Assembly: GCA_026770025.1 (NCBI GenBank)
Contig: JAMXDE010000019.1
Span: 744,001 to 808,000 of the forward strand
DNA length: 64,000 bases
DNA from: Craspedostauros australis
Lineage: Eukaryota; Bacillariophyta; Bacillariophyceae; Mastogloiales; Achnanthaceae
Direction of reading: 5' to 3'
Shown here in pieces: positions 19,213-28,344 of the stretch. The stretch's first letter is position 1, and every line of letters starts with the position of its first letter. Both the position numbers and the translations under genes were made by a program. The notes below the pieces were generated by a model. The model saw only the letters and a program-made list of their open reading frames with translations, was not told the origin of the DNA and did no database searches.

Positions 19213-21735
19213 TTAGAGTTCTTCGCAGGCAGACGGGGATGGTCCAGGGCAGTCTGTGGCGTCGTCGATTACGTACGTTGCTGTGTCTGACGTACACAAT
19301 TTTGCTTTGGCGCAACTGGTGCAGTTGGCGTCTGTCGTGCACGCTCCTGATCTGATGATGATGTCATTGGTTGCACTGTCACTATCGCCAAGATCTTGGC
19401 ACGTGGCGGCGCCCGAGCACGCACCTTCCTCGACGATCACGCTTCCTGCAACTTTGGTCGATGAATAGGAATGCAATTGACTACAAGCTTTCGTCGCTTT
19501 GCACGCATTCTTTCTGATGGAGACACTTGCCACGACCGGTGTCGTGGTTGTAGACCCTTGGTCGTCGCGGTATGCAAGGGAACCGCATGCATCTAATGCA
19601 TCGCATGCTCCGTCTGCCACTCGTACATTGCCAAAGGTGTTACATCCAAGATCTTCGCAACTCTCCTGTCCAACGCAAGCTCTTGGTCCGATCACCCTGA
19701 ATCCGACTTTTGCACCAACAGCTGGCTGACCCGGATAGAAACTGCCCAAAAAAGTGCAGGCAAGCCTTCCCTTGCAACTGTCAAGTATGATTGCGTTGGG
19801 GCGTGTGTATTTACATGCAGAAGTCCCGGCACATGATCCTGACGTCACCGTCATGACACCGCCATCAACAGATTCAATTGTGCAAGCATTAGAACCGGTG
19901 CAGCATTCCACACCGCATGCCTTCGTCACCACAGTCGCGCTGCCAGTGAAGAGCTTCTTGTCCTCGTTCGCGAACGCCAACAATGCGGTGGTCACACTTT
20001 CTTCGTTCTTGATCTTATCAAAGCGTTCCTGTGCCACGTCCAACGCCACCGGCTGTGGAGGGTCTGCATCATTGCATCCAAAGATACTTTTGATCATCTT
20101 GCGCTTCCCCTCATCCAGAGAATCAACCAAGAAGACAAAATCTGCGCATGTGCCTGTTGCACCATCGCACAATACGTCACCAGGGATGGAATTGAACGTT
20201 TTTGTGTCGTCACCCGGTGTTGAGAGACATCCAACAGTCCAGGATGCCGGGGGGAGAGTAGGAGTTGATGTGGGAGCTGATGTGGGAGGAGCTGTGGGGG
20301 AAGGAGTTGGAAAGAAGGTCGGACAGTCTGTGGGCAGGGTGTCCTTGCCAATACAGTACTCCTCCACCTTGTCACCAGTGGGATTCATGTTACTGTCACT
20401 GCCTCCCTTTGGACAGGCCCCATCGATATCGCTGATGATGTAAACCTCGTCGGAGTTGCACTCCGTCTTCGTCATGCATCCTCTGCATCCTTCGATACTG
20501 CCACATCCACCAGGAGGGACGACGAGGTCGGTTCTCATCCTGTCATGGAAGCCCATCTTCTCGCATGAGCCATCGGCGGCACAGCCACCAGCACCAATGG
20601 TCAAGCTGCCTGCATACTTGCCAGCAGTACCATGGTTGACAGTGGAATGGGCATCCTTGCAGGCATTGCTGCCAATGCACGCATTCGCCCCGATGTGGAT
20701 GTGGCTTCGGAAGCGAAAGGATGGTGCTGATTGCTCCACACGACGGCCAGCTGCATTGCATGCCTCTGACCCAATGCATGCACCAGTCTGGATGGTGACA
20801 TCACCATGAGAGCGGCGTCCCACTCCCTCACAAGATTGAGAGGTGGTGCATGCCATCTCACCAACGAAGGTGACTCCTGTGATGAAGGGATTGGTCTCAT
20901 TCTCATTCATCAACTCGCATGCACTCGCGCCAGTGCAGGAGGAATCGAGGATGAGGGGATTGGGGCCCATATCCTTGCATGCGCTGTCACCGGTGCATGC
21001 CGTGATCGCAACGGTCATGAATGGAGGGGAGTCGGAGGCGGAACCCGTGGCTGAAGTGCATCCCGAGGATCCTTGACAGCATGGGGTGGCGACACGAGGC
21101 GATTGCATCGCCGCGATGGCCGCGCATGCTGCGTTCATGGCATCTGGTCGTTCGGTGACAAGGATCGCGTTGGTGGCAGCAACCAGGGCCAATTGGCCAG
21201 CAAGGATGTCGCTGGATGAGTACTTTTGGAAGAGCTTGCGTGCGGCTCCTTCACTGAGGTCTCCAGCGCACGCGAAGAAGTTCTGAAGCTGCTCGGATTC
21301 CTTGACGGCGGTGATGGCCTCGCGGCAGGATGGCTTGTTCGCATCGCAAATGATGGTCTTGGCGCTTCTCTCTTCTGTTGTGAGGGTGGTGATGCCATCG
21401 GGCTTGCAAATGACCTCGATGGTGGAATCGAAGACCACTGGGGCAGCTGATGGTTTGGATGTTGGCAGGCGAGTGGGCTGGGAGGTCGGCAAGGCGGTTA
21501 GCACGGTCGTTTCTGGATCAGCCGGGTTTTCAGTGGGTGGCACTTGGTTGTTCTTGTTGCCCTTGTTGGTGTTCGTGTCACCGTCGGCGTCCTTGAGGAT
21601 GCGGATCTTGTTCATCGCTGTGTGGAGTTCCTCGGTTGGATCCACGGGAGTCCTGCTGCCGCGGAGCACGGCGTGGACCGTTGCCGTCTTGGCGAGAGCG
21701 AGAAATGCGACGAAAGCTGTCTTGGTGTAGATCAT
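19213..21735 (-). CDS. gene B: secreted Cys-rich two-half protein
   Basis: 840 residues and intact. Signal peptide at 1-22 (TAFVAFLALAKTATVHAVLR), a conserved pro-like segment with NKIRILKDADGD, and a Pro/Thr linker at about 65-100. Half 1: helical module at about 103-225 (CREAITAVKESEQLQNFFAC; DLSEGAARKLFQKYSSSD), a CC pair, then a Cys ladder at about 235-460 with repeated xC-TG-x-AC-x-MG rungs (ITACTGDSACKDMG; SSCTGASACELM; GACIGSEACNAAG). A short Pro/Thr/Ala linker follows at about 470-500, then half 2 with a second helical module and Cys ladder ending SPSACEEL. The rungs of about 20-35 residues look like a parallel beta-helix held by disulphides (inference). No enzyme motif is seen. Most similar to gene C, with which it shares both flanks; the shortest linker of the four paralogues. 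Confidence 0.85.
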   Translation of the reverse strand: MIYTKTAFVAFLALAKTATVHAVLRGSRTPVDPTEELHTAMNKIRILKDADGDTNTNKGNKNNQVPPTENPADPETTVLTALPTSQPTRLPTSKPSAAPVVFDSTIEVICKPDGITTLTTEERSAKTIICDANKPSCREAITAVKESEQLQNFFACAGDLSEGAARKLFQKYSSSDILAGQLALVAATNAILVTERPDAMNAACAAIAAMQSPRVATPCCQGSSGCTSATGSASDSPPFMTVAITACTGDSACKDMGPNPLILDSSCTGASACELMNENETNPFITGVTFVGEMACTTSQSCEGVGRRSHGDVTIQTGACIGSEACNAAGRRVEQSAPSFRFRSHIHIGANACIGSNACKDAHSTVNHGTAGKYAGSLTIGAGGCAADGSCEKMGFHDRMRTDLVVPPGGCGSIEGCRGCMTKTECNSDEVYIISDIDGACPKGGSDSNMNPTGDKVEEYCIGKDTLPTDCPTFFPTPSPTAPPTSAPTSTPTLPPASWTVGCLSTPGDDTKTFNSIPGDVLCDGATGTCADFVFLVDSLDEGKRKMIKSIFGCNDADPPQPVALDVAQERFDKIKNEESVTTALLAFANEDKKLFTGSATVVTKACGVECCTGSNACTIESVDGGVMTVTSGSCAGTSACKYTRPNAIILDSCKGRLACTFLGSFYPGQPAVGAKVGFRVIGPRACVGQESCEDLGCNTFGNVRVADGACDALDACGSLAYRDDQGSTTTTPVVASVSIRKNACKATKACSQLHSYSSTKVAGSVIVEEGACSGAATCQDLGDSDSATNDIIIRSGACTTDANCTSCAKAKLCTSDTATYVIDDATDCPGPSPSACEEL

Positions 21736-21985
21736 GGTTGTTGGTACTTGGTGGTTGGTGATTGATCGTTCAGGGTTGATAGTTGTTTGTTTGGTGTGAT
21801 TGGTTGACGACTTGGATGGATTTATGAGATGAAGAGTTTGGTTTGTTGTTTGTTTGGATCATTTTGTGTGTGTGTTCGATGTTGTGCATGAGGCAGCATG
21901 GTAGGGGAATGGCATGATGCCCAGGAGGCCAAAGCTCCTTCACGACCTGGAACCTCCACAACCTGGAACCTTCCCGACTGGTGAC
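21736..21985 (-). promoter_or_regulatory. shared 5' leader/promoter region of gene B
   Basis: About 250 bp upstream of gene B that closely match 31222-31450 upstream of gene C. It holds repeated short words (ttggtggttggtgattgatcg; ttgtttgtttggtg). Conservation beyond the start codon suggests both genes kept the same core promoter and 5' UTR after duplication. Core elements cannot be assigned. Confidence 0.5.
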
Positions 21986-22930
21986 ATCTGTCAGGAATCA
22001 CAGATACTCTGAAGCTGCATGAGGAACCACAACAAGTCAGTGGCACACCACATGAAGATCGGCAACATATCAGTCGCACACCACATGAAGAGAATTGTAC
22101 GAGTGGAACATCGAACGCGAAGCGTGAATGCAAAAATGGAGAAAGGAAAGTGTGAAACAAGATGGAAATTTGGTCTCATCATTTGTCATCGAGAACAGCA
22201 AAAACACAGGAAGTTGGAGTCCAATCAGGGACAGACTACCTAAGTCGAGATTCAATAAGGGACAGACTATCATCAGATAGGGTGTTTTCCTCCAATGGGA
22301 GAAATTCTTGTTTTGGCGCGAAATCTTCCGACTTGATCGATCACCAGAATCTATCCTCCCCCTTTCTCTCTTCCATTCACGAATCAGTCCTGACGCATGC
22401 CATGGCCGATCTGACTCAGCTTCACTTTGGGAACTATATGCTCCTCAAATCCTTTCACTACAACATACCTCGATTCCCTCCATGCCAATGACTACTACGC
22501 CATTGTCGTAGTCATGGCAGGCATATCCAACTCGCTTCAACTCAAGCAAGGGAATCCGAAGGTGAACTCCAACCACAGCCATTGCGGTATGACCATCTCA
22601 ACTGAAGCGTCATGGCCTATACTGCAGTGTGACTACGTGTGAAGAGAAAAAGGAGCTACAATCAACGTCAGCCCTCAGCACTGAACTAAGTTAATCAGTG
22701 CAGGGCCCTATCAAGTTGTGTGACATCGTATCTTCATCCTACCAAGACCACTAGCTAACTCATAATAACACAGACAGAGATTAGTACGAAAGCACTCATC
22801 TACTCATCATTACAGTAACACATCTTCTGACAAGTACACCCCTCTTGAACTGCATTTCACGGTTATCCCGAAACTGGCAGTTCACGAGGCATCTCCTACC
22901 GATTCGCGCCGACTGAGCTCGAATCCTAAC
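21986..22930. other. unit-1-specific intergenic DNA
   Basis: Does not match unit 2. A near-repeat (gcacaccacatgaag) occurs at about 22043 and 22078, and gggacagacta twice near 22228 and 22259. No supported gene. Confidence 0.5.
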
Positions 22931-23960
22931 TCATGCCGATCATTACGTCACCATGGTCGACGATGACGCCCGCATCCACAAGAAGACGGTCCACGAATGG
23001 GCCAAGCCCTTCAGTGGTTGACCGCAGAATGTTCCAGCGGAGAATGGTGAGGCATTCGTTGATGGTGATAGCTGCTTCAGTATGAAGCACTGAAGCACGT
23101 AAGCAATCGTACAGCGCACCTACAGCCAACAATAGCTCATGCATGAGGAACAGCAGGACTTGCTCCGTTTGCGCAGATTAGCGGCAATCATGGAATTGAC
23201 GTCCTGGTACTTCATCAACGTCTGGCCCAACACATCTGGCTCAACCCAGGCATCCTCTTCGCACGCGTTGTCATGCAATGCACTCAATGCTGGTATTGCT
23301 GGTCAGTGCGCTGTTTTGGGAGCTCGGTGAACGCGATGACCATGAGAGTATCCTTTTGCGTGCAGCAGTGCTGTTCTACTGTGTGGATTTCTTCATCTTC
23401 ATGAGGGTCGCCATGCTGCCCTTCGTGGTCATCGTGCACAGCATCTTCGACAAGGAGCTGCTCAATGACTACTGCCATCCCATTGTCTACCAAATGATGC
23501 AAGGTTTTGATTCGATCTCAGGCACTGGGTTGCTGGCATTCCTCGCCTCGTTCATTATCATGGCAATGCTCAAGTTCAACTAACTCTTCTGGTACCTTCT
23601 CAACATGACGCTCGTGGCAGGGTGGTTTGGTGTCTCCATGCTGTTCCAAGGCTTCATGATCATGCCATCCGACTTCCCAGACCGCCTGCAATGGACACAC
23701 TACGTTGCCTTCCACGTGCACATCTCCACTTGTGGCGTTCCTTCACAAAGACCAAGTTTGATGGCCGCACCTCCAACAGCAAGCTGTTTCCCACGGGTGA
23801 GTCGCTGCTGCGTTTGTACGAAATGGAACATGGGAATCATGGCAATGACATGTGATGCTGGCTGGATACGCAATGCTCCCGCATCTGTGTTCCTTGCTGT
23901 GTTGCACATCCAGCATACCTCCTTCTATGGACAACTGGAAGCATCCAATTGGGAATAGAG
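22931..23960 (+). pseudogene. ABCG-type transporter fragment, broken (copy 1)
   Basis: Remnant of the membrane half of an ABCG (white/PDR-type half) transporter. Recognisable pieces in changing frames are LLVSALFWELGERDDHESIL, FDKELLNDYCHPIVYQMMQG, LFQGFMIMPSDFPDRLQWTH and a C-terminal SLLCCTSSIPPSMDNWKHP-like end. In functional relatives this region forms the six membrane helices that export lipids or small molecules. Here several frame changes prevent a continuous product, and the ATPase half is absent. A sister copy lies at 33690-34949, so the decay at least partly predates the duplication. Confidence 0.75.
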
Positions 23961-24230
23961 CGGTGGTGTGGTGGACTGCGGAAGATACGACTACATATGA
24001 GGATGCCTCGAACATGCGAAATTGGACTATGCGACACACAGTGTCTGTAGACATACCTCCAACGCGATATTATCTGCCCGTAGAGCATGCAATGCGTTAC
24101 ATAACGCACGTCCCAAGATATACAATAACTTCACAGTGCATTCCACATTTTTCATTGGATGCACCAACATCTGCCCCGGCTTCGAAGAGTTGATCTGAAG
24201 CAGTGCTAAGAGGGACACATGTCCACCTTC

Positions 24231-25965
24231 TTATTGTATACTCCGGTGTGGTGTCTGGAATGACTGCAAGTTGTCCGCAAACTTCTCAATGATTTGCACA
24301 TGCTGACTGAGCCCGTTTCCAAGAATTGCATTGCTGGACGACAATGAATCACTGATTCTCAGCACCGGCGCGTTGCCTATCCTGGAATCGGTTGTTGCGG
24401 TCAACGGAACAACGACATTGTTGTAGATGTACGGTGCATACGAGAACGTGCTTGCAGTGGGATAGGAGAAACCGGAATGGGCGCGGAAGTACTGCAGTGC
24501 TTGGATCAGATTGTTCTCCTCGAACACCGTCTTGTGCTGAAAGGCCGCGATGGGCAATTCCTGGATGGGCTTGCCGGTTGCCACGCCGAGCTGATAGAAT
24601 TGATCGAAGACGTCGAACTGATCTGGTGTCAATGAAACCACAGCGCGCATGGCACATGGTGGAGAAGTAGGGCCATTCCACCTTCATGCGATTGTAAATG
24701 TCGTGCCAACAGTGCTTGGAGGTCTCCCATCCTCAGGCCAGTTTGCAGTACGTGTCACAATCGAAGCCGTCGGCCTCGCCGCATGCTTCTTCGGTGCAGA
24801 GCGGGTGGCTCGATTGCATGACGCTCTTCATGTACGTCTCCCAGGTCTTGTAGATCCCTGTCACCTGCTTGGTGAATCGGACATCATTGAGCTTCAGCAT
24901 GCGCAATTTGAATGCATCACCGTCTGGTGTGATCGGATACAGCACAGTGTTCTGCATCGTTGTTTCTGTTGCAATCCGCGGCAAGAAGTTGAGGTCCTTC
25001 AGCATTGGATAGTCCGTATTGTCTATGTACTGCCACTTGTATGGTGTCGTGGCGGTGCTGAACGTGAAGTCTGGCGACCATTCAGTGACGTCGATGGACC
25101 GTTGCGAATCCGCGGTGTACAGGATGCGCCCCAGAAAGGAACGGCCGCTGGCGCCCACCTTCGTGCCAGTCCGCTGAAGCGTGTCCATGCGATGACCGGA
25201 GGCATCAAAGACGATGAGGTTCGGCACATCCTGGAGCAGATGCCAGCATGTTCGAATATCGTCAAAGAGGAACTTGACGCTGAGATCACGGTTGGAGAGC
25301 AGCAGGAGCGTTTCGATGACCAAGAGCGGCAAATTGACGAGGCGCTCCTTCTTGGCAGCATCCTCGCTGGCAGCATTGTTGGTGCTCTGATTCTCAGCAT
25401 GCGCAGTCGTATTCGTGGTCGCTTTCCGCATCACGACCTCGTCGAGGTAGTTGACGACGCGCGGATCTCCCTGCGTACAAGTGCTGAAGCCGATCTCGGT
25501 GATCCAATCTCTGGAATAGGATTCATTGCGACCCAGACGCTCCACCCGTTTTTCGAACATGAGGATGCGGATCGATTGATTCTCCTTGACGTGGTTGAGG
25601 ACGTTGGCCAGATGCAGCCCCACCGGTCCCGCACCAATGATCATGATGTTGAGCGTATCCAGTGTGAAGTGATGCTGGATGACTTGCTGCGCCAAATACT
25701 TGGGCGTCGGCAGTGCCCGCTGCGTTGCTTCGTTCGCATCAGGCGAGCCGTCGCAAACATACTGCGAATCCAACCGCACCGTGCACCGAGGTGCTCTGAC
25801 CAGCTGCTGTATCGTGCCCCAGCACACAGTCGAGAACATCTCACCTTCCACCACATTGATGGATCGCGAACATCGTTGCATGATGGTCTCGAAGTAAGTA
25901 CTCGTCGATGCAGCTGTCCCAATCCCACACGACTCTACGCTGCAGCTGTTCTTCTCGTTATTCAC
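24231..25965 (-). pseudogene. FAD-dependent oxidoreductase-like gene, broken (copy 1)
   Basis: The N-terminal 410 residues read cleanly from 25965 and include a dinucleotide-binding motif (IMIIGAGPVGLHLANVLNHV) followed by an acidic strand end (FEKRVERLGRNES), as in flavin monooxygenases and related oxidoreductases. The remainder does not match a family I can name. A stop replaces a tryptophan codon kept in copy 2 (the frame ends ...CDTYCKLA). Further on, a 7-bp tandem duplication near 24645-24659 shifts the frame; the C-terminal part (FEENNLIQALQYFRAHSGFS) reads in the new frame to 24231. Upstream it lacks about 0.5 kb present in copy 2. A partner copy at 35222-37503 shares the 7-bp duplication. 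Confidence 0.75.
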
Positions 25966-27693
25966 AACGACGATGATGTTGATGTTGTTGTTGATGTTGA
26001 TGACGATGGGAATGACATGATGACGATTGGAATGCTCCTGTTAGAAATGCAGTTGTAGTTGTGGATGCTCTCGCAGCTGCTTCACTCTCGTGCGATGTAG
26101 TAGTATGGTCTGCTCGCAAGTTGCCAATGCCAAGCAGGGGTGGATGTTCGGAATGGTGATGATCACTCTGTGCCGAAGTCGTCTCTGGTGGCTTTGATTC
26201 TTTGTTGGTGGGTGTTGGCGACTGTTGCTGTGTTTCTTCCCTGTCAGGAATCGCGGGTGCGACTATGTCGTATTATCCTAGATTGCCGCACCTCCCATAA
26301 TACCAAAATTAGACTGACCGATCTATCAAAGTCGGACACGCTCCCAAGTCTATTGTGGACCTCCTCCTCTGTGTGTCAGGATTATGACGGACGACGGACA
26401 GACTAATCGTGAGACATGGTTTGAGTGGATTGACGAACTGGTATGGCGAACGATGGATGTGAAAGGGAGACCGGAACACCGAAGTGTTCCAAGCATGAGG
26501 GTTGACCGGTTAACCTGAAACATCTATGCGAAAACGCTATCACTGTTGAGTCGCTCGGAACCCAGAACATGATTACGTGACTGACAGAGAACCAGCGAAG
26601 GAGAACAAAGCGCGGACTGGAACAGCATCGAAGGACTGGACTGATCGTGCCAGAACTCCATGCTCTGAGCAAGTGTGATTGTTGGTGAACATGTGAGAAG
26701 AGTGAGTGAACAACACGGAAGAGTGCACTGAATGAGTGATGGATGTCTGATGAGAAGAGAGTGAATCGAGCATCGGCATGCATGCGCCTCAGGAGTGTAG
26801 ACTGATCTCTCAACAGTCTGAGCATGATGAAATGCACTTGTCATGAGCAATGAAATGGACATGACGGAGAGAGATTGTAATGATGATTATGAGGGGCAAC
26901 TACAGGAGGCCATCAGCATCATCATGGGCAAACGAGTTGACGATTTGAGAAATGAGAGTGTTGTTCTCACAGTTCTAAAACGGTACAGTTTAATAAGCAT
27001 TAGACTCTACTATAACCCCGGATTTCCAACACTTCCCCTCAGTTGGGACAGGCTCTACCCGGGACTGTTACAGGACTCAACTGATCAAGTCGCATACATC
27101 GTATCTGGTACACCCACCCCGATACCGAGATGGGTACCTACCACGTGCATGGTGTGCGGTTGAACCTGTGAGCTACATCCAGCTCAACTCGCAGCTCATG
27201 ACCACCTGCTACCTGTCTGACGCACCATCTTGCAGAACCAGAGCCTGCCTTGAAGCATATCTATGCGCGGATCAAGCCCTGCTCTTCAAACTGGCATCTC
27301 CGACAATCCCATCTGCAGGCCAGCAACAACGCATCGCTGCCAGACTAGAACGGCTCTGTGGCATGACAGCATGCTCCCTACCTTTTTACTCGACCGCCCT
27401 ATCAATAGCCATCTCAACACCATAAAACAAGCAATCAGAAACATCTTCACAGCTGTACTCTTCAACTCTACTAAGTTACAGCATCATCTGCAATTAGCTT
27501 TGTCCTCAACATCAAACAGCATCAAACCGGTTGAAGGACTGATTCTTTTTCTAACAACATCCAAAAGGCGCGGAATGCCAACTCACTGTGACTAAATTGA
27601 AGCGCCCACAAGCAAAGAGAACTCTGTGAGCTGCTCACCTAATCTGTAAAATATCCATGATTTTTAGCCCTCTATAGCTCGTAAAATGTAAGA

Positions 27694-27711
27694 CCTTAGA
27701 GAAGTCTAAGG
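27694..27711. other. perfect 7-bp hairpin with 4-base loop
   Basis: CCTTAGA gaag TCTAAGG. Lies in a non-coding AT-rich stretch, 90 bp before a second, stronger hairpin. Function unknown; could be chance, part of a small RNA, or the end of an old mobile element. Confidence 0.5.
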
Positions 27712-27801
27712 GGTTCATTGGAGGCCCAACATTGAGAGGAAGAGGTTGATGTGGTTAGATACCCGGTCCGTGATGTGACGCCGACTTGGGCGTAACGTTT
27801 T

Positions 27802-27825
27802 GGCTGCAGGATAAATCCTGCAGCC
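27802..27825. other. perfect 11-bp inverted repeat with 2-base spacer
   Basis: GGCTGCAGGAT aa ATCCTGCAGCC. The arms are perfectly complementary. Too tight a loop for an ordinary RNA hairpin unless the last pairs open, so it may act as a DNA palindrome. Nothing around it identifies a role. Confidence 0.6.
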
Positions 27826-28179
27826 TATCTTCTCTTGTCATCATCATGAGAATGTATTTTTGAAGGAATGGACCATGACAGACAATGCAGTCTCTCACGC
27901 TCTTTGTACATGTCAGTGTGTATGCCACTATAGAGTATCGGATGCCTCCAATACCACCGTTTCTGGAACCACCGTCACGAGTGTCATGATCTTTGTTGAT
28001 GTTGCTGTGCTGGCCAGGTCACTTTTTCCTGTGATTGACTCCAATTTGGGTGTTGTTGATGATGGTGATGGGAGTGTGATGCTTGATGATGGCAAGGACT
28101 GTTGTTTGCCATTCCGTGGAAATCAACACCAGCAACAGTGACAGCAACAACAACGACAAAGATACATCTGGCACCAACA

Positions 28180-28344
28180 CAGTATCCTTCACTCGATTAG
28201 TCACTGAGATAGTGCAGAAGACACAAGCGGAGCTAGAGGCTACGTCATCGTCACCGAGTGCTCTGCTTTGCCCGCACACACCAGGAAAATGGCGGTAGAG
28301 TTCGAACTAGAGCATACTAGTATGTGTGGCTGCGTATGTGATGG
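28180..28344 (-). repeat. conserved 3' flank of gene C
   Basis: Counterpart of 19045-19212; left edge of duplication unit 2 and likely 3' UTR of gene C. Confidence 0.75.

Larger units (their letters stand above)
19045..26255. repeat. segmental duplication, unit 1
   Basis: Holds, in order, a Cys-rich gene (minus), an ABCG fragment (plus) and a broken FAD-oxidoreductase-like gene (minus). The same order and orientations recur at 28180-37725. Similarity covers 19045-21985, 22931-23990 and 23990-26255; the DNA at 21986-22930 differs between units. Unit 2 is longer because of extra DNA between gene C and its ABCG fragment, a longer linker in gene C, and a stretch of about 0.5 kb that unit 1 lacks. 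Confidence 0.88.
26050..28179. other. intergenic between duplication units
   Basis: The first ~200 bp still match the end of unit 2 (37550-37725). The rest, 26256-28179, is unique in the window. Short frames around 26403-26837 (minus), 26843-27163 and 27168-27595 (plus) carry no known motif and are not called. The AT-richer stretch 27640-27850 contains two perfect small hairpins, listed separately. Confidence 0.5.

Noticed and set aside
24649-26058. Long plus-strand frames here and at 35640-36923
   Set aside because: Opposite the FAD-like pseudogenes, which carry the GAGPVGL motif; the plus-strand translation has no recognised motif. Being open in both copies reflects the duplication.
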